Source: Quercus robur (taxonomy: Eukaryota; Streptophyta; Magnoliopsida; Fagales; Fagaceae). From it: a stretch of 64,000 nucleotides of DNA. The stretch lies in assembly GCF_932294415.1 (NCBI RefSeq), contig NC_065537.1, positions 52,337,802-52,401,801 on the forward strand. Direction: 5' to 3'. A program made the translations under genes and the position numbers. Under the pieces are notes generated by a model, which saw nothing but the letters and a program-made list of their open reading frames with translations, made no database searches and was not told the DNA's origin. Shown one piece after another: positions 17,295 through 29,260 of the stretch (its first letter is position 1; each line of letters starts with the position of its first letter).

Positions 17295-18493
17295 TTTTGA
17301 TGCTGAAAGAAAATGGGTTGTGCTTCGAATGTGGGTATTTTGTTTCTAGCGGCGGAAAAAACAGAGTGAGATATTTGAGAGTAAAGGTGGGCTCTGTTCT
17401 GGTTTTAGGCCCCAACGTTTTGTTTTGGGTTTTCTTTTCTTGAAGCTATCAAGTCTTGTCTGGAAGGTTATAGGTACAAGAAGCCACTAGTGTGGGCTAA
17501 AGATTTGACACGTCATGAGCAGATAAAAAATAAATAAATAAATAAAAACATATATTTTTTAATTTATTTAATAATTAAAAAATAAATTGCAAGTTCCTGG
17601 CAAAACTTTTATTTTAGGTTTTTTTTTTTTAGGAAAATTTTTATTTTAGGTTAAAATGCAAATTGCGCCTTCTATGTTTAACTAATATTCCTTTTAGTAA
17701 TGTAACTTTACTTTTAATTAATTGAGTACTCTAAATTTTAAATATATTAAATTTAGATATCTTGTCCAATTCTGTTAAAATTGCCATCAAGTGTACAATT
17801 AACTAATGAGAAAAAAAAAAAACTAATGAAATTTTTTTTTTATAAAATTACCACATGAAAAAAGATATAAAATATTTTTGTCAATTTTATAGATTTTTTT
17901 TCATGTGAGAAAAATATTTTTTTTAATGAAAGTGGATGGAATGCTTGAATTTAAAATTTAAAATTTAGAGGATTTAATTGAACTAGAGTGTTTTTTTTTT
18001 TTTTTTTTTTTTGGAGAGAGAGTTTTAACCTATAACATCAATTTCTGATGATAGCTCTTTATTATCAAACTAAAACACCAATCAAATTTTGATGTAGACG
18101 GAAATTGAGACTCAGATATCTTATTCAACCATTAGAAACTTTATCAGTTAAACAAAAGTAAAATTAAAATATTGAAATGAATTTGAATTAAACTTAGAGG
18201 GAGCAATTTGCATTTTACCCTTTATTTTTTTGAACATGAAGAAAAATAATTTTTAATAATGCTAGAAACATGACAAATTTTACAACTACTTAAATGATAA
18301 ATTATTATCAATTTGATATCACATGAAATCATCCATGACAACACTTTTTGGATATCATACACTATCCACATTCCACAACTTACCGTTTTCAATCGTTGTG
18401 AATTTATTGTAATTTTAGATTTACCTTTTTTTGAGGGAAGAATTGATATTAGACACACCAATCACAACCTACCATTTCAAATTTTCAACCATA

Positions 18494-18525
<32 letters not shown>

Positions 18526-19495
18526 CATACACTAAGCACAAACTGTGTGTAGTTTTAAACTTACCTTTATGAAAAAATTGATAACAAAAGTTATAGGTAA
18601 ATCTTAATCCATTTTCATAACTACTAAGGCAATGAATTCTTAATCAATTTACGTGAAAATCAATAAAAACTTACAACTTTAACAAGTTATTATGAAAAAG
18701 ACTGTTGGTAAGATCACTCAAGCTTATCATGTACTTCAAAAAACAATTTTTAAAACATAATTTTTACTTATCAAAAGAGAAAAAGAATCATTTAATTTTT
18801 CATATTGTATGGTATTGGTAGGTCAACAAGTAAATTTATTACCAAATCAACGTATTATAAATATAAATATTATTCTAAACGAAGATGATTTGTTTTATGG
18901 TCAATACCTAATTTTACCAAATTAAACATATTCTTATTATCTTATCTAAAACTTAATTTCTTAGATTAAGAAATATAGCTGGTTTTAAATTATGTGAATA
19001 TATGACATTAGGCAATAGGTACACCTTTAATATTATTATTAAGAATTGAAAATTGGTTTTAAATTATGTGAATATATCAACAATTGTCTTGGGCTGTAGC
19101 CTCGTTTTCACAGCAATAAAAGTTTCTATTTTACTTTTAAAAAACCAAATGTCCTCAAGCATATGAATATATGATTAATACAAAATAAAACCTTATTGGA
19201 GAGCACAACTCTTGTGAACAAGACCACCCACCACTTTGTTTGCTTTCTTATATCCATGCTTCTTGCTCTTGGAAGGACTAGTACAACGAGTCATCAAGGT
19301 CATGACTTGTTAGGAATCTATTAGTTTGTGATTAAATAATTAGTCCTAGGTGAGAGTCACAGGCACCTCAAATTTTTAATTTTAATTTGTGATTAGTCCT
19401 ATGTGAGGTTCGAACCATTCCTCATAATTGGTCTACACCTTTGATGAGTGAATATTGTATAGTATCCAAAGAGGTTCTTTCATCAAATGACATGC
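17295..19495. other. Intergenic region, no gene seen
   Basis: This contains the upstream region of the membrane-protein gene and AT-rich DNA with homopolymer T tracts (17991-18012) and an (AC)n(AT)n microsatellite at about 18494-18525. I see no coding region or element with definable ends. Confidence 0.5.
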
Positions 19496-19929
19496 TCACT
19501 TTTCGGGAAAATTATACTTTATCATCCTAAACTTTACCTCATATTATACTTTACATTCTAAATTTTTTGAATGCACGTTTTGCATCTTAAACTATGACTC
19601 ATTGTTACACTTTGCACCCTGACATTAAATTTGAAGTTAATTTTGATGGAAATTCAAAGTTTATGGTGCAAAGTGTGATAAGGAGTATAATTTATGGTGA
19701 TAAAGTGTAATTTATTTTTTATTTTTAAAAGATTAAGAAGAGAGGCAATTAGATCTTTTCAAATGGTGCTATATTTTTCCATCTAAGTTAACGATAAACT
19801 TGATGTCAGGTGCAAAGTGTAACAAGGTCATAGTTTAAGGTGCAAAACATGCATTCAAAAAGTTTAATGTATAAAGTGTAATTAAGGATATAATTTAGGG
19901 TGGTAAAATGTATTTTTCCCTCACTTTTC
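19496..19929. mobile_element. Mutator-type MITE with long inverted repeats
   Basis: The element proper is 19505-19920 (416 bp). It is bounded by a perfect 9-bp direct repeat TCACTTTTC (19496-19504 and 19921-19929). Its arms of about 145 bp are inverted copies: the left end GGGAAAATTATACTTTATCA matches the reverse complement of the right end, GGGAAAAATACATTTTACCA, and similarity continues past GCACCCTGACAT in each arm. There is no coding capacity. A 9-bp target duplication and GGG-starting inverted repeats point to Mutator-like elements. Confidence 0.88.
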
Positions 19930-20177
19930 CTTAAGAAAGACCTACAAATCTCATGACATGCATTGTGCTCAAGAAATATTCTTTATCAGTTTTAATCTCA
20001 TCATTCTCTACGCTACAAAATACAAACTACCAGTTTTTTTTTTTTTCATAATTTATTGTATTTCCCTTCATGCTTTAATAATATAAACATTATGGTCATT
20101 ACCCTTTGATTTGTGAATGGATTAAACATCACTAAGTTTACAAACATATCTAATTTTACACCCAACTAATGTATCAA

Positions 20178-20307
20178 GTTTTGATAGGTACAACCACCGC
20201 ACACCCTTGGTACGATAGTCACTTCATAAGTATAAGTGCTTGTGGAGTATGGGGGGCAAAGGCTGGGGTTCAAGTCTCCAGGAGGGAGCTTCACACATAT
20301 ACACTTT
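20178..20307 (+). mobile_element. tRNA-derived SINE, left part (split by LTR element 1)
   Basis: Starts about 20192 after a direct repeat GTTTTGATAGGTAC (20178-20191). It contains a pol III B-box-like GGTTCAAGTCTCC (20267-20279) and continues to CACACATATACACTT. The rest of the SINE resumes at 27885 beyond the LTR element, and the matching flank GGTTTGATTGGTAC lies at 27937-27950. Confidence 0.7.
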
Positions 20308-21294
20308 GATAGACCAAGAATGTATTGACCCATTTGGTAACTTAATCAAATTAATTAGCCAAATGAATTAATTAGATTCAATTACATGCAATAAGCGTGG
20401 TAGCACAAACAAATCACCAAATAACTAAATGCTGCGGAAATTAAATTTGACATAGGAAATTTGTTTACGAATAGGGAAAGCTACCGAGGCAAAACCCCAC
20501 CGGTTGAATTTAAAGTCACTACTCTTGAAAATCCACTATTATCAAAACAAGCGGTTATAAGTAAAAAAAATCTCAATATCTAATACCAACCTACAGTTGA
20601 ATCCTTACCCTAATACCCAATTGGACTCGTAATGAGTGACAATCTCTCCTTTCAATGCATGGCTCCAAGTATGTGACTAACCAATCGATGCACGGATCCA
20701 AGTATATGATTAACACACCAACTTGAAGAAGATGTTGGCTACAAAGTTTTTCAGTTCATCCAAACGATAAAGATCAAGAAACTCCTTGGTTACAAAACTC
20801 TTGGCACAAAGATGCAATAACTTCTACAAAGAAGATGACGAACTAGGGCAATTGTCTCCGATCACAATTTGCATGCACAATGACTTTGCATCAAGTTGCA
20901 TAACCTTGTATTACCTTTGACGGCCCTTAAAATAATCCTTATATATGTTTAGGGTTGTGAAAAAGGAAACCCTACACAAATAACTTGGATATGCGTGAAA
21001 AACAAATCTGGAAATCTGAATTTCGTAATTCTCGATAGATATAGCTTCTATCGAGAGCTATCGAGAATTATTATTAAACCTTGATAGATATTATCTTTTG
21101 AGTTTTAATTAACAACACTTTTTCACTTGTTTCTTGGATAGATTTGCATGGCTTCAATACTAGGCTTGAATTCTTGTTCCTTGAAGTACAAAACCATCTT
21201 ACATCTACCCAATTACCAGTAAAGTGCATTTTGTCAAAAGTTTAGCCAATTTACAATAACATATGTTCTAACAAATTCCACATATGTCCTAACA
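20308..21294 (-). repeat. Element 1 LTR (3' LTR in transcription sense)
   Basis: Starts TGATAGACC and ends TATGTCCTAACA. It contains a cluster of CTCGA/TCGAG-type motifs at about 21030-21095, which recurs in the other LTRs of this family. Confidence 0.88.
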
Positions 21295-21857
21295 ATCTCC
21301 CCCTTTGGCAATACGTAACAAAACCACAACAAACAAATGAAGTATGAGAGAAGTCATAAATCACTAAACTCATAATCACTTGTTGAATACAATAAAATCT
21401 AATCCTAACACAAACTCTTAAAAATTTTTGCAAGAAAACAGTTCGTGGCATGATAAATTTTGACAATATGTCTTTCTGAACATTTTAAACAAAACTCATC
21501 AAGGCATCTTAGTATGAAACAGAAATAAAAGATTGCATACATTAATAGAAACATGTATATAAAGAGAGAAGAAACAACACATGGAGAGATAGGTGATATG
21601 ATAACAACATCATCATATATACAAAAGATAAATAAGTACAATGTTTGTTATTACTAAATGGTCACAAGACTGATGTACAAAAGGATAATGTAACTACAAA
21701 GAAAGAAAAGAAAAGGATAAATATCCTCACTACATCCCTCAAAAACAAAAGACATTCCCCCTATCAAAAATGTCTTATGCTAACACTCCCCCTAAATACA
21801 TGATTACTTTCAACCCAAAACTACTTGCCCTTTTTGTTACGAATGACAAAGGATAAG

Positions 21858-23011
21858 TCACTGAGAAACGGTTATTTTCTCATCACTGGAAGAGCTAGCG
21901 TCCTCATCCTCATCCTCATCATCATCACCAGAACCATCATTAGCATCTTTGTCCTCAGAAGCCTTTGGAGAAGGAGAAGGAGATGGAGACGCGATGAAGC
22001 CACCCATGCGAGACTGTCGTCGTGCGATACGACTAACACGGGTGTTCACCTAATAAAACTCAGTAGTGAGTGTATCAAGACGAGCATCCATACGCTCAAG
22101 TTGCACCATGACAGCCTCAAGCATCACACCACCGCTTGAAGAAGAAGGAGCAACGGTGGATGGAATGGAAGGGGCTGGAGGAGTTGTCTTTTTGGTCCGT
22201 GGCCGCTTCACTTGAAGTTGGGCTTCGCTCCATCGAATAGACGCTGTGCTAATGGTACCCATGATGGTGAAGTGAAAAGAATCGAGATAAGGAATAGAAG
22301 AATGGTTAATGATCCTCGTAATAGCTGAAGGAAAGATAAGCTTATCACGAGTTGCTATATCTCTATAGATATCTATGAGAGAGAGAATGAAATGAGAAGG
22401 AAAATCTATAGTAAAGTCCTCAATGAGGGAAAGCAAAAGGTGAGCACGAGGCTCGGTAATGGAGTTATAGTGAGACAAGGAATAGAGAACAAATGTCATA
22501 CCATGTTTAGGAATCTCAGACCTTTTGCAAAGCCCAAGCATGAGGTGTCTCATAGAAAAGAGATAGGAGTTCGTCTTTGGACACAATCCTCAGACGTGGA
22601 CAAGCGGGGTAATCAGGATGCGAAACCCGCGGAACGTGTAGTATCTTGAAAATAATATCCGGAGTGACTACAATATATGTACCTCAAACTTGCATAACAA
22701 ATCGAGGTATAAAGATATCTGGAATAAAACTCTTGTATGATCACGGTAGGCAACTCACAGGTATCTCACATAGAGATTCTCATCCCTGACTGTGAATGAT
22801 AGTGGGTAGAATAGTATCAGAAAAGTCTGATAGAATCACGTGGCGTTCCGAATGAATGCCATGTTTGGAGAAGTTCCCCGAGAAGTTTCTTCGAGAAGTC
22901 CTGACAGGCCTTCTCATCACAAAATCGAACGTGAAAAGGAGTAGGATCAGAGGAAGATGCCCCGGAATGAAAAGGGTTCCAAAATGGAGCGGATTTGTTC
23001 TTGGGTGCCAT
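21858..23011 (-). pseudogene. Element 1 second ORF, plant transposon-like protein, broken
   Basis: Starts MAPKNKSAPFW at 23011 and, after stops, resumes with an FPSHFILSLIDIYRDIATRDKL core (22586-22050), a proline/serine linker, a short amphipathic MVQLERMDARLDTL helix, and an acidic tail rich in Asp/Glu/Ser (22049-21858). The closely related copy in element 2 (46558-47742) confirms that the pieces belong together. It resembles the eudicot repeat-borne family usually labelled 'putative plant transposon protein'; that label is from memory and the function is unknown. It is not gag, pol or a recognisable envelope protein. Confidence 0.65.
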
Positions 23012-23552
23012 ATGTAGACTATCCGACAGACAGAGAGGGAGACAAACAGAAAAGTACCATCACAACAGAGTACCAAGAGATAAAAAAGAAAGGGTACGTA
23101 TGCATGAAAAATGCATGAACATGTGATATGCAAAAAAAATTGCATCATGGGTTCAACCCAATTCAAACCTATCATCACACAATTTTCAACATATAAACAC
23201 ACTTCTAAATGCATGAAATATTGTGAAAATGCAAATGGAATACAATGCCTGATCATATAGCATCAAAAACACAACACCCAACCCAAAAATTTCACAAGAA
23301 ACTTAAAAGTTTTCAAAAACCCCAAAAATTTCACAAAAAAACAAAACCTATGTCTAAATGCGTGAAATGCATGAAGAATGAAGAATTAGAGAAGCATACC
23401 AAGGGAGAAATGCTCAAACTAGGCCGAAATCCAAGAGGGTAGGAGGTTTTGAGTGAGAGGAAGGTGTTTGGGAGGTGAAAAGACAGTTTCTGTCAAGAGA
23501 GAATCAAAGAAATGAAAATTGATTTTGCGCTAAAGCTATTTAAAGAAATCGC

Positions 23553-23815
23553 AGCTCGATGGATCGAGGATCTGTTGAGATCTATCAAGCACTAAATCTC
23601 GACAAATAGAATCTATCGAGGTGCTGTCGAGAATCTATCAATGGCAAAAATACCTCGATGGATCAAACAGTTATCGAGAATTGGCCGAGAAACTATCAAG
23701 ACAAATTCCAGATAGCTCGATGGATCAAAGATGCGATAAGATCTGTTGAGAAAGGAAGTCCAAGGCTCTCGATAGATAGTTATCTATCGAGGATCTGTCA
23801 AGAAGCTGTCGAGTT
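23553..23815. repeat. CTCGA/TCGAG motif array between the two ORFs of element 1
   Basis: I count 11 CTCGA or TCGAG pentamers in about 260 bp, mostly within longer variants of ATCTATCGAGGATCTGT and its complement CTCGATGGATC. It is noncoding, AT-rich elsewhere, and has a counterpart at the same place in element 2 (about 48880-49210). Confidence 0.75.
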
Positions 23816-25180
23816 AGATAAAAAACAGTTTTTCAAAGAGAGGAAAAACACACAAAAATGAATGCAAACAAGTAAGCTACTCAACCAATGATCCAAACAA
23901 CATTTTAAACTTTCAAAAACATCACTTAACAAGAAAAATGCAAAGCATTCATGATCCAAAACGCACACACACACTAAACAAGTCTAACCAATTTTATATT
24001 TCAAAAACAAGTTAAGACAGTTTAGTAAGCACACATTTGCACATGTATCCCCTTTGATGGCCAAATCACATTGTACCTGCACATGTATCAAAAGTAGCAA
24101 AGAATATGCGTGTTGTATGTGAAAACATCGGAAGAGTGCATAAATGTCTCAAGTTATGAAGATTTGAGATATGAGAAAATCAATTTTAACTCACATACAA
24201 TCATAACTGCTTGATGGGGACTATCACCTTCGAGGTACATCCTATAACTTCCAAATCTCCTAGAAACATGCTTGCAATCATATTTAAAAGCATTTTGATT
24301 CTTTTTACTTTTTTTTTTGGCATATATATTTTTTTGGCATATATTTCTTTTTGAGCGTATCATGCATGAGCATATAAGAAAGAGAACAAATACTCAATTA
24401 TGTTAAGTTTTAAGCATCACAATTTTGTTATGCCAAAGCACACAGATGTTATTCATGATTGGCAGGTTTTAGTGGTGAGATGATTATTAATACCTTTCTC
24501 TTAGGATTTTTTAGTCCTTCCCGTCAAAAAGAGTAATATAAGTGTTAAGTACAAGAGATTACTTAATCGTACTCATCACAAACACAAGCCACAAATCTCA
24601 CTTGCTTAGTTGTGCATTGAGATGCTCATCTAAGTTACAAAAGATACAAAGTTTAGAAAACTTTGTTTCAATGGCCATCTAAGGTACACAAGTACCAAAG
24701 TACACAAAACACACTGTTTTTGTATTTTTTTTTTCAATTGTTTTAATTTTTATAAAAAAAAAAAAAAAAAGAAGCAAAACTGGAAACAAACAAACAAAAA
24801 CATGTTGACCAAAACATAGCATAAAACTAAACTGACTCAAAAACAAGAAAGCAAAACACATAAATAATGCATAAAAAAAAAGGGAGAGAAAGAAAGAGTG
24901 ACTAAATCACTTTAAGCATTTTTTCCTTCCACACCTTGGAAGAACCTTTCTGTTGAGCGAACCTTTGATCCTGCGATGAGGGGGAAGAATTGAAACCGCT
25001 CAAGTTCGAAAGGAATATGAGAGCCTTAAGAAGATCTCCAAGAGGAGCAAAAGAGGATGGAAACTGATTCTAGTTTCTGGATGAGATCATACTATTGCTC
25101 TGTTGAGTGACTAACCACTTGTAGCAATTTGGGCGAGTATGCCTTGAAACTCCATAGTGATGACAGAGATACTGCTTCTT
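23816..25180. other. Element 1 internal noncoding spacer
   Basis: Between the gag relic and the motif array there is no coding signal on either strand, only A/T tracts (for example 24758-24772). The counterpart in element 2 (49210-50520) aligns by eye over most of its length, so the spacer is part of the ancestral element, not an insertion. Confidence 0.6.
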
Positions 25181-26840
25181 CTATTTAGACTTTTGGTTAT
25201 TACCCTTCTTAGTCCTAGGGTTTCTAGTCTCTTTGTTTTCAAGTTTAGGGGGTGCTCCTAAAATTGATTTTCCTTTATCTATGTTCTCACTAGCTATATC
25301 AATTTTGCAATCATTGTTCTTAGAATTGACATTATTAGAAGATGAGACAAACACAGTAGTACTAGAAGAAGTAATATTAGGAGAAGAGAAATCATACCCC
25401 AAACCGATTCTATCAGAAGCAGATTTCTGAAAGTTAAGCATCTCATCAAGGTTTGCACTGGAAGTCCTCTCCAATTGAGCTCTGACCTATAACAGTTCTA
25501 CTTTAAGCTTCTTGGTCTTTTCCACCAAGAAGTTGTTCTTAAATCGCAGTGCTCCAATAGTCTGATTAGTTTCGTCAAATTTTGTGGAAAGCTCCTCTCG
25601 ATCTAGCTCAACATCATTCAATTTCTTGGTGGCCAGCCTATATAGTTTTTCATGCTTCTCAAAAACCTTATACAATTTTTCATAGGCTGTAAGGATGTCA
25701 TCTTGATTGTCCATTTTCTCAAACTTAGAGTCCACCAAGTCCTCTTCATCATCTATTGTTTCTGAAACCCCATCAGTAGGATCAACTGTAGCAGTGAAGG
25801 CATTCAAGATTCCCTCGTCATCATTGTCATCTGAATCATCCTCAGGCTCGATGTCACTCAAGGTAGCAGCAAGTGTCTTGCTTTTTCCAATAGTCTTAAG
25901 ATATGTTGGACATTCTTGTTTCATATGACCAAAACCTTAACATCCGAAGCACTTTGGTTTAGAGGGAACAATGTATTGACCGCCTTCCTTAGCATCCTTC
26001 TTCCCTCTATCTTGGCTCTTGAATTGTGAAGAATTGGATTGCTAATGGTCCTTGTCAAATCCTCTTGCATTGGCATTCTTCATAAACTTCTTGAATTGCC
26101 TGGTGATGTAGGATTTCATCTTGGAATCTTCATCATCAGAGGACTTATTTGTATCACTACTTTTGGCCTTTAATGCCATGTTCTTGCTCTTACTTGATTT
26201 CCCGATCTTAGTCAAACCCAATTCATAGGTTTGCAAGTTGCCAACCAGCTTTGTCAAAGGAATTTTGTCAATATCCTTTGAATCCTCAATGACAATGATC
26301 TTGGCATGAAATTTCTCCGGAAGAGATCTGAGCACCTTTTTTACAACCTTGGGTTCGGGAATGGTTTCCCCAAGATTAAAGGCAGAGTTGTCTATGTCCT
26401 TTAGCTTGGCATAGAACTCATCAAACGACTCATCCTCCTTCATCTTAATTTCTTAAAAGCTTGTGGTAAGCCTTTAAAGTTTTGAATCCTTGACAGCCTT
26501 AGTTCCTTCATAAGTTGTCTGGAGGATAATCCATGCTTCCTTAGTAGTTTTGGTAGAAGATATCTTCTTGAATTCCTCGTTACTGACTGCACTGAATAAA
26601 ACATTCAATCATTTACTGTTGAAGTTTGCTGCTTTGATCTTGGCATCATCCCAATTAGCCGGCGCTTCCTTTGGCTTAGTCCAGCTAATCTCCACAGCTT
26701 GCCACACCTTCTCATCTAAAGACTGCAAGAAAGCTCTCATGTGTACTTTCCAGTATGCACAGTTAGTGCCATCAAATAAAGGAGGTATAATTAAAGATTG
26801 TCCTCTATTCATGACAAACAAGGGTCAATGGATCACATAA
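25181..26840 (-). pseudogene. Element 1 gag relic
   Basis: The minus-strand pieces are: the N-terminal gag motif PPLFDGTNCAYWKVHMRAFLQ (26821-26609); a middle region with EDESFDEFYAKLKDIDNSAFNLG and LRSLPEKFHAKI (26443-26042); a CCHC knuckle CFGC*GFGHMKQEC near 25950-25915, where the asterisk is a TAA; and a long acidic, coiled-coil-rich C-terminal region (25924-25487, 25474-25181). This architecture, a long gag with a C-terminal coiled coil, resembles the SIRE-type branch of Ty1/copia. Several stops interrupt it. Confidence 0.85.
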
Positions 26841-26883
26841 CAAAGATTAACCCTAATCAGAATGTGCCCGCTTAAATACCACT

Positions 26884-27884
26884 TGATAGGCTAAGAATGT
26901 ATCGACCCATTTGATAACTTAATCAAATTAATTAGCCAAGTGAATTAATAAGATTCAATTACATGCAATAAGCGAGGTAGCACAAACAAATCATCAAATA
27001 ACTAAATGCAGTGGAAATTAAATTTGACACGAGTAATTTGTTTACGAATGGGGAAAACTACCGAGGCAAAACCCCATCAGGTGAATTTAAGGTCACCACT
27101 TTCGAGAATCCACTATTATCAAAACAAGCGGTTACAAGTAAAAAGAATCCCAGTATCTAATACCAAACTACAGTTGAACCCTTACTCCAATACCCAATTG
27201 GACTTGTAATGTAGTGACAATATTTCCTTTCAACACACGACTCCAAGTACGTGACTAACCAATCGATGCACGAATCCAAGTACATGACTAACACACCAAC
27301 TTGAAGAAGATGTTAGCTGCAAAGTTCTTCAGTTCATCCAAACGATGAAGATTAAGAAGCTCATTGGTTACAAAACCCTTAGCGCAAAGACGCAGTAGCT
27401 TCTACAAAGAAGGTGATGAACTAGGGCAATTGTCTCTGATCACAATTTGCATGTACAATGACTTTGCATCAAGTTGCATAACCTTGCATCACCTTTGACA
27501 GCTCTTAAAATAATCCTTATATTTGTCTAGGGTTGTGAGAAAAGAAACCCTACACAAATAACTTGCATATGCGTGAAAAATAGATATGGAAATCTGAATT
27601 TCATAATTCTCGACAGATATAGCTTCTGTCAAAAGCTGTCGAGAATTCTTATCAAACCTCGATAGATATTATTTGTCGAGCTATCTGTCGAACTTTAATA
27701 AACAACACTTCTTTACTTGTTTTTTGGACAGATTTGCATGGCTTCAATACTAGGCTTGAACTCTTGTTCCTTAAAGTACTAAACCATCCTGGATTTACCT
27801 AATTACAAATAAAGTACGTTTTGTTAAAGGATTAGCCAATTTACAATAACATATGTTCTAACAAGTTCCACATATGTCCTAACA
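26884..27884 (-). repeat. Element 1 LTR (5' LTR in transcription sense)
   Basis: TGATAGGCT to TCCTAACA. It would carry the promoter for minus-strand transcription. It contains the CTCGA/TCGAG motif cluster at about 27601-27695. Confidence 0.88.
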
Positions 27885-27950
27885 CACTTAGATTAGGTTA
27901 AAATAGAATTTCTATTTTGTATATATATAAAAAAAAGGTTTGATTGGTAC
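27885..27950 (+). mobile_element. tRNA-derived SINE, right part and target duplication
   Basis: After the CACTT duplication of element 1 the SINE resumes with AGATTAGGTTAAAATAGAAT and ends in an (AT)n/A-rich tail at about 27936. The 14-bp flank GGTTTGATTGGTAC (27937-27950) matches the left flank GTTTTGATAGGTAC with two differences. Confidence 0.68.
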
Positions 27951-28172
27951 ATGTTTTTTTAATAATAATAAAAAAAAAGTTGTGATTGATACATAAAAAG
28001 TAAAGTGTAAAGTGTCATTCGTGGACTCATATGAAAGTGATGTTACTTTTGTTATAAATTGACAACTTCATAGTATGTGATAGGTACATAAAATGAAAAT
28101 TGGCTTTAAATTTTGTTATTTCCGTTTTTAGGATTATTGATTCAACATTCTACTAGCAAAGGCCCCAGTTGT

Positions 28173-28830
28173 TTCAATTGGGGATGTTTTGTGGTGCAGT
28201 TTGGCCAAAATCATACCCACACCACACCTTAATTTTGCGGTCACATGTACAGTGTGGTATACAAGATGCGATTTGGTCGGTTTTTGGATGATATATTTTT
28301 CAAAATGTCATGGTTAATTTCTAGTTTACTATTAATAATCATGACAATATGATAGTAAGTTTATATATATATATATATATATATTTATAACAAAAAAGTC
28401 AAACAAATATATACAAGACAAAAAAAAAAAAAAAAATGACAGATTGACAGTAAACTAAAAGTACCGCAAATATATACATAAAATTAAACTTTTGAACTTT
28501 CGATTTTGTGAGAGTGAGAGTGTGAGATAGAGTATTTTATCCAAAACAAGGTAGTTTTTAATGTGAAACTGGAATGCACTAATACTAAGCTGACCACTTA
28601 CTTCATATAATATTAAATTATTAATATAAATTTAACATCAAATATATATATATATATATATAGGTGCGGTGTGGTGCGGTTTTCTTATCATAAAGCTGCA
28701 CATTACGGTGCAGTGTAGTTTACGACTACTTGTGGTGCAGTGCGATTACTTCATTTTGTCGGCAATTTTTTGTCGGCAATTTTGGTCAATTTGGGTGCAT
28801 TCGTATGGTTTGGTAAACACCCCTCAATTG
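28173..28830. mobile_element. hAT-like nonautonomous element, copy A
   Basis: The element is about 28181-28822. The ends GGGATGTTTTGTGG and CCAAA-type ...AAACACCC are inverted relative to each other, and both ends carry GTGGTGCAG/GTGCGGT-rich subterminal repeats. The flanks TTCAATTG (28173-28180) and CTCAATTG (28823-28830) match in 7 of 8 positions, as expected for a hAT 8-bp duplication. There is no ORF. A related copy is at 41653-42222. Confidence 0.65.
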
Positions 28831-29260
28831 ACTGGGTTATGCCGATTGGAAAAGAAAAGGCCATAGTTACACATAAAACAGAATAAAGAAGGAAAAGTTT
28901 TTTCAATTTTGGCTAAAGGTTGTCATTGATAAAAACTAGTATTTGCTTTCCTGGTAATGAGATCTATGCAGGGTATTGAACCCACAGACTAGCAAACCCT
29001 CGTGCTTGCTTCTAAATTTTGCAGGCAATTTTGATCAGTTTATTGGAAAACACCCCTCAGTTGACTAGGTTATATTGGAAAAGAAAAGGTCATAATTACA
29101 CATAAAACAGAATAAAGAAGGAAAAGTTTTTTCTTTGGTAAATTTTGGCTAAAGGTTGTCGTTGATAAAAACTAGTATTTGCTTTCTTGGTAATTAGATC
29201 TATACAGGCTATTGAACCCACAGACTAGCAAACCCTCGTGCCTGCTTTTAAATAATCATC
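28800..29260. repeat. Tandem duplication of about 229 bp
   Basis: The segment running from the AACACCCCTCAATTGACTGG region to CAAACCCTCGTGCTTGCTT recurs immediately downstream. For example, CATAAAACAGAATAAAGAAG starts at 28872 and again at 29101. The copies differ at scattered positions and by a small insertion. The left copy overlaps the right end of hAT-like copy A. Confidence 0.8.

Larger units (their letters stand above)
20308..27884 (-). mobile_element. LTR retrotransposon element 1, Ty1/copia-like, no pol (7577 bp)
   Basis: The LTRs are 20308-21294 (987 bp) and 26884-27884 (1001 bp), both TG...CA. A perfect 5-bp target duplication CACTT lies at 20303-20307 and 27885-27889. The element is transcribed on the minus strand. 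A primer-binding-site relic sits just inside the right LTR (minus TGGTATTTAAGC, a decayed initiator-tRNA-Met site), and a polypurine tract CCAAAGGGGGAGAT lies at 21308-21295 before the left LTR. In the first 100 LTR positions I count 7 differences, so the insertion is not recent. The interior encodes a gag and one unrelated second protein, both decayed. No protease, integrase or reverse transcriptase was found, so the element needed enzymes from elsewhere. Confidence 0.88.

Noticed and set aside
22780-23256. 158-residue minus-strand frame as a viral or membrane protein
   Set aside because: It runs out of frame with the MAPKNKSAPFW start of the element's second ORF, and its hydrophobicity comes from T-rich DNA.
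23553-23815. CTCGA/TCGAG array as a CRISPR-like array
   Set aside because: Units vary in length, spacing and orientation, and it lies inside a plant retroelement.
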